Source: Myxococcales bacterium
Lineage (GTDB): Bacteria > Myxococcota_A > UBA9160 > UBA4427
Assembly: GCA_012960035.1 (NCBI GenBank)
Contig: DUBZ01000070.1
Span: 39,102 to 103,101, forward strand
DNA: 64,000 nucleotides
Direction of reading: 5' to 3'
How positions within the stretch are numbered: position 1 is the first letter of the stretch; each line of letters opens with the position of its first letter. The position numbers were made by a program, and so were the translations under genes. The notes beneath the pieces are model-generated. The model was given only the letters and a program-made list of their open reading frames with translations. It was not told the origin of the DNA and did no database searches. Of the stretch, positions 1-8,390 are shown in pieces.

Positions 1-135
1 AATTGTGAGCAGTTCCGAAGTGAGATGGTGGGCAAGACGCTGGCTGCGATAGGGGTCGAGGGTGCGATTGCGCGGCACGAGATGTGCCTCTCCATGAATC
101 GCCGGGGGTCAATACCGTGAGGAAAGCGCTGATCC

Positions 136-761
136 TTGGGTATCGGGACTGATTCGAAACTTCTTGAGTCGATCAAACAGTCTCGCAAGAAACGCATTTG
201 GTCTTCGGCATGTTCCCCGGGGCAGGAGCCCTATTCGATCGCGTTGGTCATGCAGGAAGCGATTCCGAAGTTGTTGGGGCATGACTCACGTATCCTTGCC
301 ACCGATCTCGATTCGGACGTGCTCGCTCATGCGAAGCGAGATCTCTACACCGACGAGAGCCTCGCCGCGATTCATCCAGACCGTCTACGTACGTTCTCTA
401 AGGGCGACGGAGGTGAGCGCCATGGTCAGAATCGAGTTTCGCGCCAACTTCGGGAATCCGTCGTGTTTCGGCATCTCAACTTAATGGATGCATGGCCCAT
501 GTGCGGATCGTTTGATGCGATCTTCTGCCGCAACGTCTTGATCTACTTCACCAAGGAAATGCAGCGCGTTCTTTTCGAGCGAATAGCCGATCTCTTGGGT
601 GTTGTGAAATGTCTGTTTCTTGGTCATTCCGAGTCGTTGACGGAATTGAACGACCGATTTGAATACGCGGCAAGAAAATCTACCGGAAGGTGAAAGAGAG
701 TCGGAACAGGACTCTTACCCCCATGCGTCGTACGTCTGGTCAAACGTGTTGGATCGTTTGA
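136..761 (+). pseudogene. cheR: Chemotaxis methyltransferase CheR, truncated and frameshifted
   Basis: CheR methylates chemoreceptor glutamates with S-adenosylmethionine. The open frame from a TTG at 136 shows only the C-terminal catalytic domain: the SAM-binding motif ACSPGQEPYS, the acidic ATDLD strand and FDAIFCRNVLIYF. The usual N-terminal helical domain is absent, leaving about 185 residues against a normal 270-280. Near base 670 the frame breaks. The expected CheR ending (KKIYRKV) continues one frame over, from about 672 to a TGA at 759-761, so a single base appears to be lost. Upstream, bases 1-120 hold an unrelated open frame ending in TGA at 118-120 that I cannot identify. The gene looks non-functional. 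Both the family and the frameshift are read directly from the translation; the loss of function is inferred. Confidence 0.8.
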
Positions 762-818
762 GCAGAAAGTCAGAGACGAGAATTCGACTCGCAGCTTCCG
801 CAATTTTAACGGTGTTTT

Positions 819-1406
819 TTACAATCGAATTCGCGACGACGGCCTTCGGTTCGATGAACTTCTGTGAAGCATGGCACCAAGGATCATGCCCGCGACAAGA
901 ATACACGCGCCGGCGATCAACTCTGGGTGGCGTGAGCCTGCGCGAAGCTTCGTATTGTCGAACACCAGCCGGTTGATTTCAGCGCGTTGTGCACTGTCGG
1001 TCGCGCTGAGCGTTTCGTTCGACGTACGTAGTTTTTCGCCTTCGTCGGTCGTCGAGCTCAAGCGAGTGCGGAGGCCTGCAACTTCGATTTCGAGCTGAGC
1101 CAAACGCACGGTCGGAGGCGGTTTGGCATTGAGGTAGCCCTTTGGGATCCAGCCTTCGACCCCGTCTTCGAGTCGAACCTGGGTCCAACCCTCACCGCGG
1201 GTCATGATGGCGAGACCGTCTCCGGTCGCAACGCCGCCGAGGATCCGGTACTGGGTCCCCGCTCCGCTCCGCACGTTGAGTCGGATCTCGCTTCGAACCC
1301 AGGCGCGCTCCTGCGCGAGTGCGGGTTCGGGCGTGAGCGATGCGACAAATAGCGTCGCGATCGTAAGACCGAGCACCACTCCCGTTCTCAACAAGACCTT
1401 CAACAT
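819..1406 (-). CDS. SH3-domain membrane protein (TIGR04211/YgiM-like)
   Basis: About 195 residues from the ATG at 1406; a longer frame to a TTG at 1469 is possible but carries a hydrophilic leader in front of the hydrophobic signal. Order of parts: signal sequence ending near ALAQ; a bacterial SH3 domain containing LNVRSGAGTQYRILG and a WTQVRLEDGVEGWI segment; a coiled-coil stretch of about 60 residues; a C-terminal transmembrane helix (ELIAGACILVAGMILGAML); and a basic tail. This is the architecture of YgiM and TIGR04211 proteins, which sit in the inner membrane with the SH3 domain in the periplasm. Their ligand is not settled; peptidoglycan or peptide binding is usually assumed. It is transcribed alone, convergent with the broken cheR. 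Confidence 0.8.
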   Translation of the reverse strand: MLKVLLRTGVVLGLTIATLFVASLTPEPALAQERAWVRSEIRLNVRSGAGTQYRILGGVATGDGLAIMTRGEGWTQVRLEDGVEGWIPKGYLNAKPPPTVRLAQLEIEVAGLRTRLSSTTDEGEKLRTSNETLSATDSAQRAEINRLVFDNTKLRAGSRHPELIAGACILVAGMILGAMLHRSSSNRRPSSRIRL

Positions 1407-1838
1407 AATCTTCACGGACGTGCGACTGGTTCCATAACGATTTGTGTGGATCGTGACCTGGTTCGACAACGCGACTGTCCCCTCTTTCGAATTGGATCAA
1501 CTAACGATCGTGCATTTCACTAGCAACTTCGTACGAAGTGAATTCCGGCCGCATTGAAACTCAGGTGCTCTGCGCTCCGCGATCCACTGCTTCTCGCTTA
1601 GACACTGGAGGTCGGGGAAACGTTCTTTCGCTCCCTCGCCCGGCGGGCAGCAAGGTACCAAAACTCCGCGATCGATTCGTTAATTTAGCAGCCGGCGGCG
1701 CGGGCATCGATCGCTCCCGGAGCCCAACCGTCCGGTTTCCCCGCCGCCAGCGCAACGACTTCGTCGATGCAGGGTTTAGGACCTTGAATCCAAAGCTCGA
1801 GGCGAACTCGGGTGGGTCCCCTGAAGGAGTACAGAAAG
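1407..1838. other. Intergenic region without a supported gene
   Basis: Divergent gap between the SH3-domain gene and the small secreted protein. Short open frames occur on both strands but are basic, low-complexity and lack family resemblance or ribosome binding sites, so I call none. It should contain promoters for both flanking genes, but no clear -35/-10 pair could be assigned. Confidence 0.5.
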
Positions 1839-2159
1839 ATGAATCGAAGTTTTGTCCTGGCGGTTGCATTGGTGTTTCTTGGGGCTGGTTTTGTCGCGTC
1901 GGCTGCCAGTGCGGGTACGTTCCACAAGCGTCAGGTTCGGCAGCGAGCGCGGATCGTGGCGGGTCTTGAGAGCGGATCTCTCGTGCACCGCGAAGCACGC
2001 AAGCTGCGCCGCGAGCAGAAGGCCATCAAGAACACCAAGGAACGCATGATCCACAACGATGGCAAGCTGGGGCCGAAAGGGCGATCGCGTCTGAATCGAA
2101 TGCAAAACCGCTCTTCCCGGCACATCTTCCGCGCCAAGCACAACGCTCGGGCGCGTTAA
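1839..2159 (+). CDS. Small secreted basic protein with HxxxR/KHN repeats
   Basis: 106 residues from the ATG at 1839, chosen because AAGGAG lies about 10 bases upstream and the protein then begins with a clean signal peptide (MNRSFVLAVALVFLGAG, cleavage near ASAG). The mature part is about 75 residues, highly basic and helical, with the pattern RQ..RI..G..SG, then KGRSRLNRMQNRSS and a KHNARAR end. Similar small secreted proteins carrying DG.L...ER..L.R.QN..S and KHN motifs occur in Acidobacteria and delta-lineages; their function is unknown. It probably acts in the periplasm or outside the cell. A tail-to-tail CoA-transferase gene follows, so it is likely monocistronic. Confidence 0.75.
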   Translation: MNRSFVLAVALVFLGAGFVASAASAGTFHKRQVRQRARIVAGLESGSLVHREARKLRREQKAIKNTKERMIHNDGKLGPKGRSRLNRMQNRSSRHIFRAKHNARAR

Positions 2160-2223
2160 TCTCCGCGGGCAGGGGTAGAGGGAGTGGGGCAAACCCCGCT
2201 GCTATTTCCGGCCAGAAGCCCCC

Positions 2224-3429
2224 TTAACCCAATATGCCGCGGGAGCGCAGTTCGGAGATCTGATCGGCGCTGCGCCCAGTTTCGCTCAGCACGTCGTCTG
2301 TGTGCTCTCCGTGGGACGGCGCCATGGAACGGGGGGCCCAAGGGGTGTCGTCGAAATCCACCGGCGACGAGGGCAAAAGCGTCGTTCCCACATCGTCGGG
2401 AACTTCGACGAGTCCACCCGCAGCATGCACCTGCGGGTCGGCGAGAACTTCCCCGAAGTTCTGCACGGGCGCCCACCAAAAGTCTTCCTCGGTTTCAAAG
2501 ATTTCCGCCCATTCATCGCGACTCTTGGTCGCGAAGATCTCATCGAGTGCCTTGATGAGGTCCGGAGCGTTTTGCGCGCGGGTGGCCGTGGTGGCGAAAC
2601 GCTCGTCGTCAATCCATTCGGGGTGTCCCACGGCGCGGGCAAGCGGCGGCCAGTGGCGATCGCCCTCTAGGCCGACCACCCAAAACCAGCGACCGTCTTT
2701 GTCCTGGTAACTGTTGACCGTGGGGTTCCCCATGGTCTTGCGGTCGGCCCCCATGATTTCGACGCCGAAGCGCAAGTTGATCGCGAGATCAAAACTCATG
2801 GTGTAAATGCCGTGGCGCAAAAGCGACGTCGACACGAGCTGGCCCTTCCCCGACTTCTCGCGAGCAAAGAGCGCGGCGGAGATTGCGCCGGCAAGTGACA
2901 TGCCTGCACCGTGATCCCCCATGCCTCCGCGTTGAAATGGTGGATTGGCGCCCGGTGGCGTGAGCGCGTTGGCGATCCCGCTTCGCGCCCAGAACGCGGC
3001 GATATCGTATGCGGCCCGATCGCGATCCGGTCCCGCCATGCCGTAACCCGTGATGGCGCCATAGATAAGCCGTTTGTTGCGCGCGAGAAGGGTGGCAGGG
3101 TCTAAGCCGAGCCGTGCGAGTGCAGCGGGGCGGATGTTCGTGATGAAGACGTCCGCTTCGTCGAGGAGTTCGAGAGCGATGGCCTTGCCTTCGGGCTGCC
3201 CGACGTCGAGCACGATGCTGCGCTTACTTCGATTGTCCATTTCGAATGGCGGGTTGATGTCGAGATCGCCGCCCAACATTTTTGTAAACGAGCGCGCAGG
3301 ATCGCCCATGCCCGGAGGTTCGATCTTGATGACGTCCGCGCCCCAGTCGGCGAGCACACCTCCTGCTGCAGGCCCTGCGACCCAGACTCCCATCTCGACA
3401 ATTTTTACGCCGTCCATCGGTCCGGGCAT
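2224..3429 (-). CDS. CaiB/BaiF class III CoA-transferase
   Basis: 401 residues, full length for family III CoA-transferases, which move CoA from one acyl thioester to another acid and work as interlocked dimers. The N-terminus has the typical opening MDGVKIVEMGVWVAGPAAGG, followed by LADWGADVIKIEPPGMGDP and a DNRSKRSIVLDV block; the conserved ADVFITNIRPAALARLGLD segment then leads to YGAITGYG. The catalytic Asp of the family is expected in the GMGDHGAGMSLAGAI stretch (about residues 168-182). It opens a run of minus-strand acyl-CoA genes (crotonase, ligase), although about 60 bases separate it from the next gene. The substrate cannot be read from sequence; neighbours suggest a carboxylic acid or bile-acid-like side chain. 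Confidence 0.92.
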   Translation of the reverse strand: MPGPMDGVKIVEMGVWVAGPAAGGVLADWGADVIKIEPPGMGDPARSFTKMLGGDLDINPPFEMDNRSKRSIVLDVGQPEGKAIALELLDEADVFITNIRPAALARLGLDPATLLARNKRLIYGAITGYGMAGPDRDRAAYDIAAFWARSGIANALTPPGANPPFQRGGMGDHGAGMSLAGAISAALFAREKSGKGQLVSTSLLRHGIYTMSFDLAINLRFGVEIMGADRKTMGNPTVNSYQDKDGRWFWVVGLEGDRHWPPLARAVGHPEWIDDERFATTATRAQNAPDLIKALDEIFATKSRDEWAEIFETEEDFWWAPVQNFGEVLADPQVHAAGGLVEVPDDVGTTLLPSSPVDFDDTPWAPRSMAPSHGEHTDDVLSETGRSADQISELRSRGILG

Positions 3430-3492
3430 AACGACTGCTCCTCGCTGTTCAGTTTTGAGTGCGACGCGCGTGTCGACACGAAGCTAACGCAT

Positions 3493-4518
3493 TCAGTTCG
3501 AAAGCTCGTCGACCAAGCCCCATTGCAATGCCTGCTCGCTGTTGATGCGACGACCACTCAATGCCAGGTAGTTGGTTCGCTGGGCACCGATGCGGCGGGG
3601 CAGACTCACCGTACCTCCGGCACCCGGCACGAGACCCATCGAAACTTCGGGTAGCCAAAATGTTGCGTCCCGGTGCGCACGCACGTTTGAGGTGAACGCG
3701 GGAAGCTCGGCCCCGGCTCCGGCACACGCGCCATGGACCTCGCAGCGCACGCGATCTGCACAGCGTGCAAGCAAGCGAGCGGGGTTGCGCGTCGAACGAA
3801 TGACATGGGCGGTCGCCGGGTCGGGCAGCGTGCCAAATTCTGCAAGATCTCCGCCGCTACAAAACGACGCGCCCGCGCCACGAAGCACAACGCTGCGAAT
3901 GCTCGCGTCCGCATCGATGACTTGCAGCACTTCCGCAAAGGCGTCACGCATTTCAGCGGAGAATGCGTTGTGGCGCTCCGGGCGGTTCAAGGTGACGTGC
4001 ACCGTCTCGGCGTCGCGAATCACAATGACCGCAGGCTCGTTCGCCGCGGCCGAGACGGAAGGGCGCTTACGGTCACGCAGCCACGTCGCAAACTCGGGGC
4101 CGCTTTGCAGCGTGGAATAGACGAGGGACTCGGCGGTCAAACCGTCATGTATCGAAAGGCCCCGGCTATGTCGTAAGAGTTGAACCATTGCGAGCGACGC
4201 TTGTGGGTTCGCCCTGATGTTGTGATCGAGGGTGGCGAGGTCAGTCTCGTCTTCGAGACAAACGTCGAACAGGGCGCTCCAGGCATGGCTTCCATTCGCT
4301 TGCGAGGGTTGTGCGATGGCGATCGTGGGACAGGCAAGTTGGGCGAGCGTCATTTGCGCGCGTTGGGCAGCTTCACCGTCAGCGGCCGGAGCAGTGTCTC
4401 GTAGGTCCACCACGAGCGAGGAAGCCCCGGTAAGCGCAGAAAAGTCTTCCATCGCATACGGAGACGCGAGGGCATCGATCGCTGCGGTCAAAGTCAGCGC
4501 GGGCGGGCTTGGTTCCAT
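3493..4518 (-). CDS. Enoyl-CoA hydratase/isomerase family protein with degenerate N-terminal half
   Basis: 341 residues; a GTG three bases earlier is an alternative start. The C-terminal half, from about residue 165, is a recognisable crotonase: VTLNRPERHNAFSAEMRDAF, the oxyanion-hole region ASFCSGGDLAEFG, then CEVHGACAGAGAELPAF and the MGLVPGAGGTVSLPRRIG segment with a catalytic-type Glu (PEVSMG). The N-terminal 160 residues resemble a worn crotonase half (LVVDLRD, LACPTIAIAQ) without the active-site motifs. Ordinary crotonases have 255-270 residues, so this is a tandem or extended form. It lies between a CoA-transferase and an acyl-CoA ligase on the same strand and probably hydrates or isomerises an unsaturated acyl-CoA. 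The C-terminal assignment is firm; the duplication is inferred. Confidence 0.85.
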   Translation of the reverse strand: MEPSPPALTLTAAIDALASPYAMEDFSALTGASSLVVDLRDTAPAADGEAAQRAQMTLAQLACPTIAIAQPSQANGSHAWSALFDVCLEDETDLATLDHNIRANPQASLAMVQLLRHSRGLSIHDGLTAESLVYSTLQSGPEFATWLRDRKRPSVSAAANEPAVIVIRDAETVHVTLNRPERHNAFSAEMRDAFAEVLQVIDADASIRSVVLRGAGASFCSGGDLAEFGTLPDPATAHVIRSTRNPARLLARCADRVRCEVHGACAGAGAELPAFTSNVRAHRDATFWLPEVSMGLVPGAGGTVSLPRRIGAQRTNYLALSGRRINSEQALQWGLVDELSN

Positions 4519-4557
4519 CACGGTCGAAGCCTTTCGTCGCGAACCCGCGCTAGTGAC

Positions 4558-6060
4558 TCAGCTGGCGAATTGTTCGCGAACCTTCCGGCGCAAAAGCTTG
4601 CCGGTTTCGTTGTACGGAAGTTCGTCGGAGAACTGAATCTGCTCTGGCGTGCGGGACGATCGTAAGCGGTCTTTGACCCATTGTTGCAGCTCGCCTTCGC
4701 TCGCCGCTTTGCCTTGCTTCAGCACGACTGAAGCCACAACCGCTTCGCCCCATTGTTCGTCGGGGATCCCGATCACGGCGACGTCGGCGACGGCTTCGTG
4801 TTCGAGCATCACGTCTTCGATCTCGCCCGGCGACATGTTTTCGCCGCCTCGGACAATGATGTCGTCCATGCGGCCTTCGAGGAAGAGATAGCCTTCGTCG
4901 TCGAGGAAGCCGCCGTCCTTGGTGGGGAAGAAGCCGTCATCGAGAAGCTGGCTCCCCTTGCCCAAATACTCGCCGGAGACCTGGTCGCCGCGTACGTAGA
5001 TCTCGCCGCGCTCGCCGGTCGCGACTTCGTTGCCTTCGTCGTTTCGAATTTCGACTTCGATGGTCGGGATAGGTTGGCCAACAGACGTGATCCGCTTGCG
5101 CACGGCGGCGTCGTCACTCGCCATGGCGGCGCGATGATCGTCGGGGCCGAGGATGGCGATGGTCGAGCTGGTTTCGGTGAGGCCGTAGGCGTTCGTGAAG
5201 TTGGTGTCGGGGAAGAGCTTCATTGCCCGTTCAATCACCGCTTGCGGCATTTTGCCGCCGCCGTACGAAATCGCTTTCAAGTCTGGAAGGTCAGCGCCGC
5301 GCTGGTCTTCGAGTGCTTCGACGATGCGCGAGAGCATGGTGGGGACCACCATCGCGTTGGTAATTTTTTCTCGCCGCGCGGTTTCGATCCACGACTCAGC
5401 CGTGAAATTCGGGAGCTGCACGATGCGACGGCCCGAGTAGATTGAGCTGGCGAGCGAGGCGATGCCGGCGATGTGATAGGGCGGAACACAGACCAACTGT
5501 GCCGCGTCTTCCTCGGCACTCATGAACTCAACCGTCGTTAAAATGTACGACACGATGTGTGAATGTCGAAGGACAGCAGCCTTCGGCGCACCCGTGGTGC
5601 CACTGGTAAAAAGCAGGATGGCGATTTCTTCGGGGTCCATCGACCATTCGGGATCAAGCCCAGCTGCGCCTGCGGCGCGGGTCTGTGAAATGAAGTCCGT
5701 GCGTCCGATTGCGTGACACTGGTCTCGACTCGCAAGGGATTCGGTTCGGCCGTCTTCGCAGAGCAGGACCGCGGGTTCAACCCGGGTGAGCAGCGCGTCT
5801 AGCTCGTCTCCAGTCAGGCGGTAGTTGAGCGGAACAAACGGAATCCCCGCCCACGCGGCGCCAAATAGCGCGGTCGGAAACGCGAAGCTGCTTTCGTCGA
5901 GCATGGCAAAGTATTCGGCGCCCGCTGAACGCGCTTTTTCGCCAGCAACGGACGAGGCCTCGAACAGTTGCGCGTAGGTGAGGTTTTCGTCGCCGTTCGT
6001 CAGAGCGACCCGGTCGCCAAAGCTCGACTGGGCCATCTCGAGCAGCATCATAAGGTTCAT
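4558..6060 (-). CDS. Acyl-CoA synthetase (AMP-forming, ANL superfamily)
   Basis: 500 residues, typical of medium- or long-chain acyl-CoA or aryl-acid ligases, which activate a carboxylate to an acyl-AMP and then to a CoA thioester. Motifs: the phosphate loop LLFTSGTTGAPKAA (about residues 150-163), NAYGLTETSS (adenine and acyl-site region), the hinge GRMDDIIVRGGENMSPGEIE, and the C-terminal catalytic Lys in NETGKLLRRKVRE. The start MNLMMLLEMAQSSFGDRVAL is a normal family start. It is on the same strand as the crotonase and CoA-transferase downstream (36-base gap to the crotonase), so it probably supplies their CoA ester. Substrate unknown. Confidence 0.95.
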   Translation of the reverse strand: MNLMMLLEMAQSSFGDRVALTNGDENLTYAQLFEASSVAGEKARSAGAEYFAMLDESSFAFPTALFGAAWAGIPFVPLNYRLTGDELDALLTRVEPAVLLCEDGRTESLASRDQCHAIGRTDFISQTRAAGAAGLDPEWSMDPEEIAILLFTSGTTGAPKAAVLRHSHIVSYILTTVEFMSAEEDAAQLVCVPPYHIAGIASLASSIYSGRRIVQLPNFTAESWIETARREKITNAMVVPTMLSRIVEALEDQRGADLPDLKAISYGGGKMPQAVIERAMKLFPDTNFTNAYGLTETSSTIAILGPDDHRAAMASDDAAVRKRITSVGQPIPTIEVEIRNDEGNEVATGERGEIYVRGDQVSGEYLGKGSQLLDDGFFPTKDGGFLDDEGYLFLEGRMDDIIVRGGENMSPGEIEDVMLEHEAVADVAVIGIPDEQWGEAVVASVVLKQGKAASEGELQQWVKDRLRSSRTPEQIQFSDELPYNETGKLLRRKVREQFAS

Positions 6061-6276
6061 AGGATCATCCTGAGCGTTGCGACGTGGCGTCGTGTCGATG
6101 ACAACTCAATGAAAAATCAACAACAACGTGCTGTCGTGCGTGGGGTGTTCTTTCGGTAGCGCGCAACCGACTTCGCCGGGTTGGGCGAAGGATCTGTTGA
6201 CGACCGCGTGAGTCGTTGGCGTGTCCGACGAGGCGAGCCGCGTCGACCCGCCAAGACGACCCTTGGTCCGAAGACG

Positions 6277-6582
6277 TTAGTCCGAAGATGGGAGAGGCTT
6301 TGCGCCCTTGATTGTAAGCGCGGCGCCCCCGGCGGCGAGCGTTCCTTCGCCGGGCTTGGTGCAGAGGACTTCGAGATCGCCTGCTTCGTTGACATAGCGC
6401 TTACCGATCTGGGTTCCGTCCTTCGCGCCGTCCGCGATCTCGCCCGAACCTTCTCCTCCCATTGCAATCAGTGCCGCGCCGCCACACGTGATGTCGACTT
6501 CGTCTTTCGGTGCGCCGACGACCATGACTTCCGTTGAGCACACCGCGCTCTTGAGTCGTGTTCCTGCCTTTAGTAGTGCCAT
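6277..6582 (-). CDS. Small conserved protein of unknown function upstream of acyl-CoA ligase
   Basis: 101 residues from the ATG at 6582. Two ATGs lie in tandem after AAGGAG; the second has the better spacing. The protein starts MALLKAGTRLKSAVCSTEVMVV, contains VDITCGGAALI with a Cys pair (Cys15 and Cys33), and ends in a Gly/Ala-rich segment (GEGTLAAGGAALTIKGAK). There is no signal peptide or membrane helix. Small proteins of this kind sit beside acyl-CoA ligases in actinobacteria and delta-lineages; I do not know a function. The two cysteines and CGGAAL could suit metal binding, but that is speculation. It is co-directional with the ligase about 215 bases downstream. Confidence 0.7.
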   Translation of the reverse strand: MALLKAGTRLKSAVCSTEVMVVGAPKDEVDITCGGAALIAMGGEGSGEIADGAKDGTQIGKRYVNEAGDLEVLCTKPGEGTLAAGGAALTIKGAKPLPSSD

Positions 6583-6920
6583 CATTACTCCTTCAATCGT
6601 GGTTCGCAGAGCACCTTGTTTGGGGCGCACAAAATTGCGCCCGGGTCTGCGTTATTGCAATCGTGTTCTTTAACTGGCTTGACTGGCCTGATTTGATCGG
6701 CCTGGTTTGTCGATCTTGTGCCGCGGGTCGGTTCTTGCGTGAGAAACAGGCTCACCGCTTGTGCAGCGTGTCCGATCCGTTGGTGGGTTGTGTCCGAAAC
6801 ACGGCCGAAATTGAGGTCGGCCAATCGGCCAAGGGCCGCGAAAATAAATGTTTTCTGGCGGGAATGCTAGCCTGCTCGCCCGCTGCTCCCAAGTGATCGA
6901 GTGGCCAGAGGGACCCTGCA

Positions 6921-8390
6921 TTGTCCATAGACCGATCAGTCTCTACCGCAACTTCGAATGATCTCCCCCTCCTCTCCAGGACTGGGTTCGTGACGAGTTA
7001 CGCAGCGCGTATGTTGTCTGATTTGGGTGTCGGGGGGATCAGTCAGTGCATCGATGTCCCAGAACAGGGCGAACACGAGCAGCTTCGATGGGCGCGAAGC
7101 GGAGGCATGGCCTTGTCCGGCAAGGCCGGGAAGCTGCCGCTGCTCGCCCCGGCTCCGCTGGCCGGTGCCGCGGCCGCGGCCCTCGTCGCGTTGCGCGCGC
7201 TTGCGGGCAATCGCTGGACAGGAGGCGAGCTCGATGGTGCTGCGCTTCTGGGCGAACGTGCGGCGATCTTCGACTACGCAAGGTCTGGCGACGTTGCGCC
7301 GGGCCAAAGTTGTCGGCTCATCGAAACCAAGGACGAATGGTTGGCGGTGAATCTCGCGCGCGAAAGCGATCGAAATTTGCTCCCCGCGTGGTTGGAAACG
7401 GAGGCGGCCCATCCTGAATCGGGCGCTTGGGAAGTTGTTCAGCGAGTCTTCGCAGAACGAGGAAGTGACGATCTCCTCTCTCGTGCGCGCCTCATGGGAA
7501 TGCCCGTTGCGCCCGTTCGCCGGTTCTCGCCAGGTGCGCCGGATTGTCCGCCTTGGTTCGAAGCGCATGCAATCCAAAAACAGACTCAGCCCGCACCCGG
7601 CGCACGCCCCGTCGTGCTCGATCTGTCGACGCTCTGGGCCGGACCGTTGTGTGGACATCTTCTTGGGCTCGCCGGAGCCCGGGTGATCAAGCTCGAAAGT
7701 TTGTCACGGCCGGACGGTGCGCGGCACGGTCCGGCTGCGTTCTTCGACCTACTGAACGCAGGCAAGGAAAGTGTTGCGGTCGACTTCACGTCAAAGGCGG
7801 GACGGCATTCTTTTGAAGCATTGCTTGAGCACGTAGACATCGTGATCGAAAGCGCGCGCCCCCGGGCTTTGCGGCAACTCGGCATCGTCGCGGAAGATTG
7901 GATTGCCCGTCATCCGGGACGCACGTGGTTGAGCATCACGGGCTACGGCCGAAGCGAGCCCGAGGCAAACTGGGTCGCGTTCGGTGACGACGCGAGCGCG
8001 TCCGCTGGGCTTTGCTGGGCAGCTGCGGACTTGAATCGCGGCGATGACGGCCCGCCGTCGCCGCTGTTTTGCGGTGACGCAATTTCCGATCCGTTGACGG
8101 GCTTACATTCGGCCGTCGCCGCACTTGCGAGTTGGCAGTCTGGACGAAGCCAACTGATCGATGTTTCTCTCTGTGCCGTTGTTCGCTTCATCCTCGACCA
8201 GGCAGCCGAACTCGAAGGTCAAGCTGTGGACGTGTCCGTCGAGCAAGACGCCCAGGAGCGCGAACGCGTACGCGTCGGCGATGCGAGTGAGGTTGTGGCA
8301 CCTCCGCGCGCGCGGGCCGTTGTCGCTCGGGCTTCATCGTTGGGCGCAGATACGCAAAGTACCATGGCATCGTTTGGGGTCTCCGCGTGA
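6921..8390 (+). CDS. CoA-transferase family III protein with rearranged halves
   Basis: 489 residues from a TTG. The C-terminal half (about residue 230 on) carries the usual CaiB N-terminal block: VVLDLSTLWAGPLCGHLLGL, GARVIKLESLSRPDGAR, VAVDFTSKAGR and TWLSITGYGR. The N-terminal half contains what normally lies late in CaiB proteins, such as DEWLAVNLARESDRNLLPAW and a GMPVAPVRR motif. The order is therefore inverted or circularly permuted relative to the 401-residue gene at 2224. The catalytic-Asp segment looks like FCGDAISDPLTGLHSAVAAL. The stop overlaps the GTG of the amidohydrolase (GTGA), so the two are translationally coupled. Family clear; activity and start uncertain. Confidence 0.8.
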   Translation: MSIDRSVSTATSNDLPLLSRTGFVTSYAARMLSDLGVGGISQCIDVPEQGEHEQLRWARSGGMALSGKAGKLPLLAPAPLAGAAAAALVALRALAGNRWTGGELDGAALLGERAAIFDYARSGDVAPGQSCRLIETKDEWLAVNLARESDRNLLPAWLETEAAHPESGAWEVVQRVFAERGSDDLLSRARLMGMPVAPVRRFSPGAPDCPPWFEAHAIQKQTQPAPGARPVVLDLSTLWAGPLCGHLLGLAGARVIKLESLSRPDGARHGPAAFFDLLNAGKESVAVDFTSKAGRHSFEALLEHVDIVIESARPRALRQLGIVAEDWIARHPGRTWLSITGYGRSEPEANWVAFGDDASASAGLCWAAADLNRGDDGPPSPLFCGDAISDPLTGLHSAVAALASWQSGRSQLIDVSLCAVVRFILDQAAELEGQAVDVSVEQDAQERERVRVGDASEVVAPPRARAVVARASSLGADTQSTMASFGVSA

